Origin: Pseudomonadota bacterium | GTDB lineage: Bacteria > Pseudomonadota > Gammaproteobacteria > Burkholderiales > Sulfuriferulaceae | Direction of reading: 5' to 3' | Assembly (NCBI GenBank): GCA_021790515.1 | Contig: JAJYHV010000065.1 | Span: forward strand, 77,981-125,898 | DNA: 47,918 nt | Shown: positions 25,664-33,855 of the stretch, in pieces | Layout of the letters: every line of letters starts with the position of its first letter | Position numbering within the stretch: position 1 is the first letter of the stretch | Notes under the pieces: generated by a model | Told to the model about the DNA's origin: nothing | Database searches by the model: none | What the model saw: the letters and a program-made list of their open reading frames with translations, nothing else | Made by a program: the position numbers and the translations under genes

Positions 25664-26323
25664 ATGCTTTCTTCTGAATTTTCTCTTCTGCAAGAGGACA
25701 AGTCGCGCTTGCGCCGTCGCATGCGGCGTTGTCGTCGAGATTTATCCGTATTCAATCGACGTTTGGCCGCGCGCGCGATTGTCCGACATGTGTTGCATGA
25801 AGGCATGATCTGGCGATCTCGGCGCTTTGGCCTGTTTGTGTCGCATGGGGCGGAAATTGACGTGTTGCCGCTTATCAATCGCTTGTTTGCCATGGGAAAG
25901 TCTGTATATCTGCCGGTATTGCCTCGGGGTTTGCGTCAAAAACGGTTGTGGTTTACTCGACTGGAAACGGATACTCGCTGGGTCGACAATCGGTTTGGCA
26001 TTCCGGAAATTGCCGCAGGCCAGGGCGTGCGCGCGCGCGATTTGGACGTGCTGTGCGTGCCATTGCTGGCTTATGATTCGCATGGGCATCGATTGGGCAT
26101 GGGAGGTGGATTTTTTGATGCCACGTTGGCTTTTTTGCGCCAGCGTCGGCATTGGCGCCGTCCTTTTTTACTGGGCGTGGCGTATGCCTGTCAGCGTTAC
26201 GACGAAAGATTGCCCTGCGATCCGTGGGATATGGCGCTGGATGCTGTGCTGACTGAAAAGGGGGTGGAATATTTTCCGAATTTTCGGCGCTTTCGGTGCG
26301 TCAATCGGTTGACAAGCCGATAA
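25664..26323 (+). CDS. 5-formyltetrahydrofolate cyclo-ligase
   Basis: About 219 residues; converts 5-formyl-THF to 5,10-methenyl-THF using ATP. The C-terminal signature GMGGGFFDATLAFL and DVLCVPLLAYDSHGHRLGMG are clear, and SHGAEIDVLPL lies in the substrate region; KSRLRRRMRRCRRDL is a typical N-terminus. I chose the ATG at 25664 because the longer in-frame reading runs back through the 6S RNA. This is the E. coli ygfA/fau position. The C-terminus is close to the family norm. Confidence 0.9.
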   Translation: MLSSEFSLLQEDKSRLRRRMRRCRRDLSVFNRRLAARAIVRHVLHEGMIWRSRRFGLFVSHGAEIDVLPLINRLFAMGKSVYLPVLPRGLRQKRLWFTRLETDTRWVDNRFGIPEIAAGQGVRARDLDVLCVPLLAYDSHGHRLGMGGGFFDATLAFLRQRRHWRRPFLLGVAYACQRYDERLPCDPWDMALDAVLTEKGVEYFPNFRRFRCVNRLTSR

Positions 26324-26648
26324 TTGCTCCGTTTTTTCCGGATTTGCGCACAAAAACAAAGGCGGGACGTTCTTGGCCAGACGGGGGTCGGTTATCGTGG
26401 CATAAAAAACATAACATATTGTTTTTTATTGATTTAATTTGTTGCAAAAATTTTAGGCGCTTTAATAAAATGCTTGCCCGGCATTGAGTTAGCGCGTGTG
26501 CGGCAAGGTTGTGCACAAAGTTATCCACAGCTTGTGTGGGTAAGTAAAAATCATGCGATAACAGAATGGGTTGGTGAATATTGCTCATTTTTCACACGAA
26601 ATAATGCAGCTAATTTCTTTTGTCGATAATATTGAGATAACGGATTCG
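26324..26648. other. AT-rich intergenic region without genes
   Basis: This 325-base gap separates two convergent gene groups. The left half has long A/T runs (around 26400-26475). The right half has the DnaA-box cluster described separately. No ORF with a ribosome binding site, no tRNA and no clear terminator is seen. Confidence 0.7.
26509..26596. promoter_or_regulatory. Cluster of DnaA boxes
   Basis: Four sites match or nearly match the DnaA consensus TTWTNCACA within 88 bases. TTATCCACA (26521-26529) is perfect, and TTTTTCACA (26588-26596) fits the relaxed consensus. TTACCCACA lies on the minus strand (26535-26543, one mismatch). The palindromic TTGTGCACAA (26509-26518) is one mismatch away in both directions. 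Confidence 0.6.
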
Positions 26649-27299
26649 TCAAGATTTAGATGGGGAGGTTGCGTTGTTTTTTGACGTATTGTCGAGCCAG
26701 ACAGAGAGGTCGTCCAGAAGTTGCCCGGTTGCCTGATTGAAGGCCTTTGCCGCTCCTGCAGCGTTAAATCGGGATACTGGTCGGGTCACGGAAAATGTGT
26801 GACGTGCAATCAGACGGTGAGTGTGCAAGTCATAGAGTTCTGCGCTGACGCGAACAACGACCTGCCCGGGCGGTGTTGCGGCATCGTGATAAAAATCCAG
26901 CAATTCAGTGGTCAGGTTGCGATCGGCATTGGCGTTGCTACGTGCATCGATGGTGGTGCAATCGATACGGTCGGCGAGCAACCGGGTGAACAGCAACTGG
27001 TTGAAACGGACGTCCGGCAGGGCGCTCCATTGCGCGTAGCGGTAATGTCCGCGGGTGTCGGGTTGACGACTGTAGACCAGATCGCTGCGGTCATCGAAAC
27101 TCGTTGACCATGTGTTGGCGACCCGCAGTACGTCGGCACGGCAGGTATGCGGGGGCAAGACTTGTTGAGCCGGCGCCTGCAGTACATAAATCTGGTGTGG
27201 GTGCTCGATGCTGCTGAAATCGATGCAACCGGCAAGGAGCATGGAGACGGTCAGGCTTGGCAGCCAACGAGACAGCATGGAACGTAAGGCGTCGTGCAT
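26649..27299 (-). CDS. ABC-type transport auxiliary lipoprotein (PqiC-like)
   Basis: About 216 residues; a lipoprotein with the lipobox LLAGC near residue 23, followed by the ABC_trans_aux fold seen in PqiC-type proteins (HQIYVLQAP, RYAQWSALPDVRFNQLLFTRL). It probably links the MCE complex to the outer membrane and helps move phospholipids across the periplasm. I used the ATG at 27299, which begins the signal; the longer reading adds 26 residues before it. It is the last gene of the mla set, 4 bases after the MCE gene. There is no mlaC here, so this lipoprotein may take its place. Confidence 0.85.
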   Translation of the reverse strand: MHDALRSMLSRWLPSLTVSMLLAGCIDFSSIEHPHQIYVLQAPAQQVLPPHTCRADVLRVANTWSTSFDDRSDLVYSRQPDTRGHYRYAQWSALPDVRFNQLLFTRLLADRIDCTTIDARSNANADRNLTTELLDFYHDAATPPGQVVVRVSAELYDLHTHRLIARHTFSVTRPVSRFNAAGAAKAFNQATGQLLDDLSVWLDNTSKNNATSPSKS

Positions 27300-27303
27300 G
27301 GCA

Positions 27304-28236
27304 TCATTCTCCTGGCGCACGGTTTTTGGCGCTGTTGTTGAAAAAGATTTGTCCCGGATTAGCCAGTTTGCGGCCAACTTCCTGTATGGAGAGGCTGTCT
27401 TGATGAATGTCGTTGCCGATCTGGTTCAATCGGGCGCTGCCCGTATCAGCCAGTTGTTGCGCGTCCTGCGACAGGATAACGGACTGTTGTTGCAATTGTA
27501 ATAAGGTTTGTGTGGCCTGTTGCAGTGAGGCGTCGGTGTGTTGTGTCAGCAGGACGAGGTCGTTATCTGCGTGGTCGGAGAGGGTGCTGACGTGTCGGGC
27601 AGCATCGGTCAACGCCGTAGCGGCATTGTTGAGATGGTCGATGCTGCTGCTGAGTTGCTGCCCGTGCGCGACCAGCAGAGCCGAGAATTGTTGCAGATTG
27701 TTCAGTGTGCTGGCGATGCGACGCTGGTTGTCGGCGTCAAGCAACTGGTTGATATTGGTGAGCGTTTGCGCCGCTCTGTTGCTGATTTCGCCCAGCGTGG
27801 TGGCGACCTTGTCAAAATCGGATCGACCTTCGGCAATGACTGGCCAGGGACGGGATTTGGTGCCGGGCATGAGCGGGCTGCGGGTATGCGGATTCGAAAT
27901 GTCAATGCTGGCCAATCCGGTGACGATGTTGCGGTCGACGGTAGCAATACTGTCGACGTGAATCGGTGTGTTGGGGATAACCTTGATATGCACTTTTACC
28001 GCTTCACTGTCGTCATTGGTAAAGGCATAATCGCTGACCTCGCCAATTTTGATTCCATGCAACTTGACCGGGCTGCTGATATCCAGTCCGTTCATGGATT
28101 GATGGCGAAAGTAAATGGTGTAGTCATTATCGTTTTGCTGTCCGGCACCAGACAGCCAGATGATACCGGCCACCAACAGCAGACTGACAGCAATCAGGAT
28201 GCTGCCGACCAGAATATAGCGGGCTTCACTGTCCAT
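27304..28236 (-). CDS. MCE-domain protein of a lipid ABC transporter (MlaD-like)
   Basis: A 310-residue protein with an N-terminal membrane helix (residues ~7-29) and a single MCE domain (FRHQSMNGLDISSPVKLHG, then GIKIGEVSDYAF). A long C-terminal helical region rich in Gln and Leu follows, longer than in E. coli MlaD (183 residues). MCE proteins form hexameric rings with a lipid tunnel. The long helices suggest a needle-like extension, as in PqiB or YebT-type proteins. Start overlaps the ATPase gene by 11 bases. Confidence 0.9.
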   Translation of the reverse strand: MDSEARYILVGSILIAVSLLLVAGIIWLSGAGQQNDNDYTIYFRHQSMNGLDISSPVKLHGIKIGEVSDYAFTNDDSEAVKVHIKVIPNTPIHVDSIATVDRNIVTGLASIDISNPHTRSPLMPGTKSRPWPVIAEGRSDFDKVATTLGEISNRAAQTLTNINQLLDADNQRRIASTLNNLQQFSALLVAHGQQLSSSIDHLNNAATALTDAARHVSTLSDHADNDLVLLTQHTDASLQQATQTLLQLQQQSVILSQDAQQLADTGSARLNQIGNDIHQDSLSIQEVGRKLANPGQIFFNNSAKNRAPGE

Positions 28237-29041
28237 GCGTATCCTCAGGAGTTGATGTGGGTGGTGTGTGACTGGCAGGATGGCTGGAAAAATAAGCTTT
28301 CAGCCAAGGGTCTTGCAATTGCTGGATTTCGGGCAAAGTACCGCTACCCAACACCTTGCCTTGCGCCAGAACGATGACTTGATCGGCCAGCGCCAGAAGT
28401 GAATCCAGATCGTGGGTAATCAGCAAGACGGTCAAGCCCAGGTTGTCACGCAGCGTGCGCAACAGTTGGTCGAAACTGCGGGCAGAGACCGGATCCAATC
28501 CAGAGGTGGGCTCATCCAGAAACAAAAGTTCCGGATCCAGCGCCAAGGCCCGAGCCAGCGCGGCACGTTTGCGCATGCCGCCGGAGAGTTCGTCCGGCAT
28601 TTTGCGTGCGGCAGAGGCTTCCAGTCCTACCATGGATAACTTCAGGCGCGCCAGACGCAGGCAGGCAGCGGTGGAAAGTCGGGTATGTTCACGCAATGGA
28701 GCGGCGATGTTCTGTTCGACGGTCAACGATGAAAATAGCGCACCATCCTGAAACAGCATGCCAAAACGTTGCCGTACCATTTGGCGCGTTTCACTGTCGG
28801 TGACCCAGATATCCGTATCAAACAGGCGTGCCGAGCCGTCGGCAGGGCGTAACAATCCGCACAGCACTTTCAGCAGGACAGATTTTCCGGTACCGCTACC
28901 GCCAATCAGCGCGGCGATTTCGCCTTGTCGCACGGAAAGGCTCACGCCTTGATGAATGGTTTGCTTGCCCAGCCGGGTGACAATATGGCGGGTTTCAACG
29001 ACGATGGGGCGGGCGGCAGTGACGGTGTCTGTGGCCGGCAT
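28226..29041 (-). CDS. MlaF-like ABC transporter ATP-binding protein
   Basis: About 271 residues. It has Walker A GGSGTGKS, Q-loop FGMLFQDGALFSSLTV, signature LSGGMRKR, Walker B LLFLDEPTSGLDP and H-loop LLITHD. Together with the MlaE-type permease and MCE protein it powers lipid movement between the membranes. The FQDGALFSSLTVEQN region is characteristic of MlaF/Ttg2A. I used the ATG at 29041, 1 base after the permease stop; the longer reading would lie inside the permease gene. Confidence 0.93.
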   Translation of the reverse strand: MPATDTVTAARPIVVETRHIVTRLGKQTIHQGVSLSVRQGEIAALIGGSGTGKSVLLKVLCGLLRPADGSARLFDTDIWVTDSETRQMVRQRFGMLFQDGALFSSLTVEQNIAAPLREHTRLSTAACLRLARLKLSMVGLEASAARKMPDELSGGMRKRAALARALALDPELLFLDEPTSGLDPVSARSFDQLLRTLRDNLGLTVLLITHDLDSLLALADQVIVLAQGKVLGSGTLPEIQQLQDPWLKAYFSSHPASHTPPTSTPEDTHGQ

Positions 29042-29042
29042 G

Positions 29043-30161
29043 TCAGATATCCAGACGAACCAGGGTAATGGCGATAAGGGCATTGATGCCGATGACGGCG
29101 ACAATGCTGCGTACGACGGTTACCGTGGTGCTGGCACCAATGCTGCGGGCACTGTGTTCGACGTGTAATCCTCCTTCCGAGGCAATCAGGCCGATGAACA
29201 GGGCAAATATGGGTGCTTTGGACAGCCCGATGATGACGGTGGGCAGATCAAGCTCGCTCATCATGCGGGTAATGAATTCGGCGGGCTGGATGCCCAATTG
29301 ACGGGAAGCCACCAGCATGCTGCCCAGAATGCCGGTAATGTCGCCGACGAAGACCAGCAGGGGCAGGGTGCATACCAGTGCCAATATGCGAGGAATGATG
29401 AGCACTTGATAGGGAGACAGACCCATCACGCGCAGGGCATCCAGCTCTTCGTCAAATTTCATGGTGCCAATTTGCGCGGTAATGGCAGAGCCCGAACGGC
29501 CGGCGACCAAAATGGCGACCAGCACAGGCGATAATTCGCGGCAGACGGCGAGAGTCGTTCCGTCGACAACAAAAATATTGGCGCCATATTGTATCGCCTG
29601 ATGACCGAGCAGGTAAGCAAAAACAATGCCGAGCAGAAACATCATCAAGGCGATGAGCGGAATGGCGCTGACGAAAACAGCCTCAATCTGATTGGTGAAT
29701 TCGCGGTAACGAAACCGCCCCGGATGGCGTAGCAGTTGGGCGGTTTCCGTACCCAGCACGCCAATCAGGCGCACGCTCTCCAGCATGAAGCGTTCGACCT
29801 GTTGCAACCGGCGCAACAGGGCGCGCCCTCGTTGCCAGAGCGGGGTTTCATTTTGGCGCAGGCTGGCGGGGTAATGTTCACGCACCAGGTCGAAGATGGC
29901 CTGATGCTGTGATGAAAAGCCGGCGGTCTGTACTGCTTCTGGCGCGATGCCCCGTGCCGCCAGACGGGAAATGAGGCAGTATGCCCCGCTGGGATCCAGA
30001 TTGTCGATCTGGCCGCCATCAAGAACAACCGGTGAAGAAGGGTTTGCCTCGGTAGCGTTTGGAGCGGCAGTTTCGATTTTGTCCAGTTGAATGAGGCGCC
30101 AACTGCCACTGGCTGTGGCAAGCTTGTTGTCCAGATCGAGGTGCAGTTGTGCCGGGGTCAT
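29043..30161 (-). CDS. MlaE-like permease with N-terminal STAS-like domain
   Basis: A 372-residue protein. The C-terminal ~250 residues are the MlaE permease fold with five or six helices and the GRSGSAITAQIGTMKFDEELDALRVMG loop. The N-terminal ~110 residues (VVLDGGQIDNLDPSGAYCLI) look like a STAS domain fused in front, doing in cis what separate MlaB does in E. coli. This fused type is known in PqiA-unrelated MCE systems. It overlaps metW by 4 bases. Confidence 0.9.
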   Translation of the reverse strand: MTPAQLHLDLDNKLATASGSWRLIQLDKIETAAPNATEANPSSPVVLDGGQIDNLDPSGAYCLISRLAARGIAPEAVQTAGFSSQHQAIFDLVREHYPASLRQNETPLWQRGRALLRRLQQVERFMLESVRLIGVLGTETAQLLRHPGRFRYREFTNQIEAVFVSAIPLIALMMFLLGIVFAYLLGHQAIQYGANIFVVDGTTLAVCRELSPVLVAILVAGRSGSAITAQIGTMKFDEELDALRVMGLSPYQVLIIPRILALVCTLPLLVFVGDITGILGSMLVASRQLGIQPAEFITRMMSELDLPTVIIGLSKAPIFALFIGLIASEGGLHVEHSARSIGASTTVTVVRSIVAVIGINALIAITLVRLDI

Positions 30162-30742
30162 GTCAGCCGTTCGATGCGGTACATGGCAAGGCTGCCGCTA
30201 AAATTGCGCAGCCAATGGATGCGTTTGCCGCGCGTCATGACGGCGCATTCGCGGATGCGAATGTTCAGGCGCACGCAAAGTTGTTCAAAATCATGCATGG
30301 TGCACAGGTGGACATTCGGGGTGTCATACCACTGATAAGGCAGGTCTTCGGAGACGGGCATGCGTCCACGCAGAATCTGCCAGCGATTTTTCCAGTAGCC
30401 AAAGTTAGGGAAGGCAACGATACCGGTTTTTCCCACACGCAGGATTTCTTGCAGGATGGCCTCGGTCTGGTGTACGGCTTGCAAGGTCTGCGACAGCACG
30501 ACATAGTCGAAACTGTGATTGGTAAATTCTGCCAACCCGGCTTCCAGATCGCGCTGGATGACGTTGATTCCTTGTTTCACGCAAGCGAGCACGCGGTCGT
30601 CAGCAATTTCAACGCCATAACCATGAATTTGTTGTGCCTGTTGCAGATGGCGTAACAGGTCGCCGTTGCCGCACCCCAGATCCAGTACGCGCGACTGCGG
30701 TGCAATCCATTGGGCGATAATTTCGAAATCTTGCCGGGTCAT
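30158..30742 (-). CDS. metW: Methionine biosynthesis protein MetW
   Basis: A 194-residue methyltransferase-like protein with the SAM motif [35 protein letters not shown] and the family segment [13 protein letters not shown]. MetW is encoded with MetX in many Proteobacteria and is needed for full MetX activity in those studied. It overlaps metX by 4 bases and the permease gene by 4 bases. Length is normal. Confidence 0.95.
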   Translation of the reverse strand: MTRQDFEIIAQWIAPQSRVLDLGCGNGDLLRHLQQAQQIHGYGVEIADDRVLACVKQGINVIQRDLEAGLAEFTNHSFDYVVLSQTLQAVHQTEAILQEILRVGKTGIVAFPNFGYWKNRWQILRGRMPVSEDLPYQWYDTPNVHLCTMHDFEQLCVRLNIRIRECAVMTRGKRIHWLRNFSGSLAMYRIERLT

Positions 30743-31863
30743 AGGTTTATTCTGTCCATGTAAGCGCGTATCAGTGCATGATAATGGGCATGCGGCATCA
30801 GAAAAGCATCGTGACCATGGGTAGACTCGATTTCCGCATAGCTGACATCCCGGCCGTTATCGAGCAGTGCACGCACAATTTCGCGCGAGCGTTCGGGGGC
30901 AAAGCGCCAGTCGGTGGTAAACGAGATGACCAGAAAGCTGGCGCGGGCCGGGCCGAGGGCGGCAGCAAGGCTTTCGGCATGTTGTGCCGGGTCAAAGTAA
31001 TCCAGCGCTTTGGTCATCAGTAGATAGGTATTGGCGTCAAAAGTTTCAGCAAATTTGTCGCCTTGATAGCGCAGATAGGATTCGATTTCAAATTCGACTT
31101 CATGATGGTAAGCAAAGCTGCCATGACGTAAAACACGGCCAAATTTGCTGCCCATGGCGTCGTCGGATAAATAAGTGATGTGTCCTAGCATGCGGGCCAG
31201 GCGCAATCCGCGCCGCGGGGTGCTGCCAAACGCGTAATAATTGCCGTCATGAAAGTCGGGGTCGGTCAGGATGGCCTGCCGTGCAACGTCGTTGAATGCG
31301 ATGTTCTGTGCGGTGAGGTAAGGTGCAGCAGCGATGACCAGGCAGTGGCGCAGGCGATCCGGATAGGTGATACTCCATTGTAGCGCCTGCATTCCACCCA
31401 GCGAGCCACCGATGATGGCGGCAAATTGACGGATACCGAGCCGGTCGGCGAGTTGAGCCTGTGCGTGTGTCCAGTCGATGACCGTCACCATGGGGAATTG
31501 TGCTCCCCATGCCTTACCGGTGGCGGGATTAATCGACGACGGGCCGGTTGAGCCGTGGCAACCACCCAGATTGTTGACGCCGACGACAAAAAATTTTCGG
31601 GTGTCGATGGGTTTCCCCACGCCAATCATGTTGTCCCACCAGCCAGGTTTTTTGTCTTGCGGGTGATGGTAGCCGGCAATATGGTGGTTGCCGGACAGGG
31701 CGTGACAGACGAGAATGGCATTGCTGGCATCGGCATTCAGTGTGCCATGGGTTTCGTATACCAGATCCCAGTCTGGCAGTGTGCCGCCCGATTGCAATTC
31801 AAGCGGTGCGCTAAAGTGGGCAGTCTGTGGACAGACAAGATTGTCTGGTGTGGCGTGGCTCAT
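30739..31863 (-). CDS. metX: Homoserine O-acyltransferase MetX
   Basis: About 374 residues, an alpha/beta hydrolase enzyme that activates homoserine in methionine synthesis. The nucleophile is in [12 protein letters not shown], the oxyanion region in CHALSGNHH, the catalytic Asp in [11 protein letters not shown] and the His in [12 protein letters not shown]. Its partnership with metW suggests that it uses succinyl-CoA, as found for proteobacterial MetX enzymes linked to MetW; sequence alone does not prove this. I used the ATG at 31863, which overlaps the cyaY stop as ATGA. Confidence 0.94.
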   Translation of the reverse strand: MSHATPDNLVCPQTAHFSAPLELQSGGTLPDWDLVYETHGTLNADASNAILVCHALSGNHHIAGYHHPQDKKPGWWDNMIGVGKPIDTRKFFVVGVNNLGGCHGSTGPSSINPATGKAWGAQFPMVTVIDWTHAQAQLADRLGIRQFAAIIGGSLGGMQALQWSITYPDRLRHCLVIAAAPYLTAQNIAFNDVARQAILTDPDFHDGNYYAFGSTPRRGLRLARMLGHITYLSDDAMGSKFGRVLRHGSFAYHHEVEFEIESYLRYQGDKFAETFDANTYLLMTKALDYFDPAQHAESLAAALGPARASFLVISFTTDWRFAPERSREIVRALLDNGRDVSYAEIESTHGHDAFLMPHAHYHALIRAYMDRINL

Positions 31864-32180
31864 GGGTGTTGGTTGGGCAGGGTGACCTGGCATTGTTGTT
31901 TCAGTATCGCAGCCAGACTCGATAACAGTTCGCTGCCGTCACGGGTGTTGCGCCACGCATTTTCCTGCCAGCGGTAATGAAAGCCGCCCGAGCGAGCGGC
32001 AACCCAGATTTCGTGTAGCGCAGGCTGACGATTGATGACGATTTTGCTGTCGGCACATTCGATTTCCAGCACATTGCCTGCGGCCAGCTCAAAATCCACC
32101 TCGCCGTCAGCGGCTTCCAGCAGATTTTCGATGGTTTGAAACAGCGTGTCGCTTAACTGGTTGAATTCCGATTCTGTCAT
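31860..32180 (-). CDS. cyaY: Frataxin-like iron-binding protein CyaY
   Basis: A 106-residue frataxin homologue. The acidic first helix ([21 protein letters not shown], split by DGEVDFEL), the strand block [25 protein letters not shown] and GGFHYRW are typical. CyaY binds iron and regulates IscS in Fe-S cluster assembly. It is divergent from lptM-lysA, as in many Beta- and Gammaproteobacteria. It is the first gene of a long minus-strand set reaching 26649. Confidence 0.95.
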   Translation of the reverse strand: MTESEFNQLSDTLFQTIENLLEAADGEVDFELAAGNVLEIECADSKIVINRQPALHEIWVAARSGGFHYRWQENAWRNTRDGSELLSSLAAILKQQCQVTLPNQHP

Positions 32181-32221
32181 GTTAGACTGCGCCTTGTGTG
32201 TTTGTGATAAGGTTGTGTGGC

Positions 32222-32380
32222 ATGTGGTTCTTGCGAATGTCGATGTTGCTGTTGCTGTTATCTGCGTGTGGCACCAAGGGTGCGCTCTACCTGCCTAAAA
32301 AGCTTCCTCAAAAACCGCCGTCAGCGCAAGCGGTACCGGTTCAAACCGGGGCGTCGGCAACAAGCGGGAGCCAGCCATGA
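32222..32380 (+). CDS. lptM: LPS translocon-associated lipoprotein LptM (YifL)
   Basis: A 52-residue lipoprotein: signal sequence with lipobox LLSACG (Cys at about residue 16) followed by GTKGALYLPKK, the family core. LptM helps LptD mature at the outer membrane. The ATG at 32222 is preferred; an upstream GTG adds eight residues. The stop overlaps lysA as ATGA. The position between cyaY and lysA is conserved. Confidence 0.87.
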   Translation: MWFLRMSMLLLLLSACGTKGALYLPKKLPQKPPSAQAVPVQTGASATSGSQP

Positions 32381-33609
32381 ACGCAGCGCTTCTGCCTTTT
32401 GACGCCGCTACCCTTGTCATGATTGCCGATCAGTATGGTACACCTTGTTATGTATATGATGCTGAAACGCTGGCTCGCAATTATCGGGCATTCGACGATG
32501 CTTTGCACGGCAAACCGCACCAAATATGCTACGCCGTGAAGGCTAACCCGTCGTTGGCTATTTTACAACTGTTTGCCGGTTTTGGTGCAGGGTTTGACAT
32601 CGTTTCGATGGGTGAATTGCAACGCGTGCTGGCCGCAGGAGGCAAAGCGTCCCAAATCGTTTTTTCTGGCGTCGGTAAACGGGAAGACGAAATCGTTTTT
32701 GCCTTGCAACAGGGTATTGGTTGCTTCAACGTGGAATCCGAGCCGGAATTGTATCGCATCAATCGTCTGGCTGCCGATCTGGGTCTGCGCGCACCGATTT
32801 CGCTGCGCGTGAATCCCGATGTGGATGCTGGCACGCATCCGTATATTTCTACCGGCCTGAAAGAAAACAAGTTTGGCATTCCGCATGAAGACGCGCTGCG
32901 TTTGTATCGTCTGGCTGCCAGCCTGCCGTCGCTGGAAACCATCGGCATCGATTGCCATATCGGATCACAGTTGACAGAGATCACTCCATTCGTCGATGCG
33001 CTGGATCGCATACTTCGTCTGGTCGATGCGCTGGCAGACGAAGGGATTGTTTTGCGTCACCTGGATTTGGGGGGCGGGTTGGGCATTCGTTATCACGAAG
33101 AAACGCCTCCTCCGGTGGTGAATTATGTTGCGGCAATACAACAGAAATTGGGCCAGCGGTCGTTGACGTTATTGTTGGAGCCTGGTCGTGCGCTGGTGGG
33201 GAATGCGGGCATATTGCTGACCCGGGTGGAATATCTGAAACCGGGGCTGGAGAAAAACTTTGCCATTGTCGACGCCGCGATGAACGATTTGATGCGCCCG
33301 GCATTATATGAAGCATGGCATGCCATTGTGCCGGTGCATCCACGTGACGCCGTGCCGGTTGTCTGGCAGGTAGTGGGGCCGGTGTGCGAAACGGGCGATT
33401 TTCTGGGGCATGACCGCCAACTCGCATTGGCGGAAGGCGACCTGCTGGCGATAAAATCTGCTGGTGCTTACGGCATGTCGATGAGTTCAAACTACAATTC
33501 ACGGCCACGCGCAGCCGAAGTCATGTTGCGCGACGGTGAGGTTGTTCCGATTCGGCAGCGTGAGCAGATACATGCGTTGTGGCGTGACGAAAGACTGTTG
33601 CCGGATTAG
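32377..33609 (+). CDS. lysA: Diaminopimelate decarboxylase
   Basis: A 410-residue PLP enzyme of the alanine racemase/ornithine decarboxylase fold; makes lysine from meso-diaminopimelate. The PLP lysine is in CYAVKANPSLAIL, with HIGSQLTEI, GGGLGIRY, LEPGRALVGNAG (phosphate site) and CETGDF of the partner active-site loop. It is translationally coupled to lptM. Length is normal. Confidence 0.97.
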   Translation: MNAALLPFDAATLVMIADQYGTPCYVYDAETLARNYRAFDDALHGKPHQICYAVKANPSLAILQLFAGFGAGFDIVSMGELQRVLAAGGKASQIVFSGVGKREDEIVFALQQGIGCFNVESEPELYRINRLAADLGLRAPISLRVNPDVDAGTHPYISTGLKENKFGIPHEDALRLYRLAASLPSLETIGIDCHIGSQLTEITPFVDALDRILRLVDALADEGIVLRHLDLGGGLGIRYHEETPPPVVNYVAAIQQKLGQRSLTLLLEPGRALVGNAGILLTRVEYLKPGLEKNFAIVDAAMNDLMRPALYEAWHAIVPVHPRDAVPVVWQVVGPVCETGDFLGHDRQLALAEGDLLAIKSAGAYGMSMSSNYNSRPRAAEVMLRDGEVVPIRQREQIHALWRDERLLPD

Positions 33610-33855
33610 CTGGCCGTTTTTGGCATCTCTTGATAGCAACAATTCGTCAGATTGTCAAACGAAAAATTTCGCTCGCTGTTGTTAAAAAGATATATTAATA
33701 TCTTATTACATTCGCTTATACTAAGGTCAGTTTCGGGGTTGCCCCGGGTAGGGTGCGCATCGCTGGAAGACGGTGTTTCTCTTTGTGGTTGTGCGTCAGG
33801 ATGATACCGGCAGTTTTCGGCGGTTCGGGAAGTTGTTATTTTGGGAGAAAAAGAC
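33610..33855 (+). promoter_or_regulatory. Upstream region of the cytochrome pair
   Basis: This 246-base leader has an AT-rich inverted repeat AAGATAT-ATTA-ATATCTT (33687-33704). A possible -10 box TATACT (33717-33722) follows, but no good -35 is seen. GGGAGA (33844-33849) is the ribosome binding site of the Cyc2-like gene. The palindrome just upstream of the -10 could be an operator. Confidence 0.45.

Noticed and set aside
26324-26648. Chromosomal replication origin
   Set aside because: No dnaA, dnaN, rpmH or similar neighbours and no visible skew change; kept only as a DnaA-box cluster.
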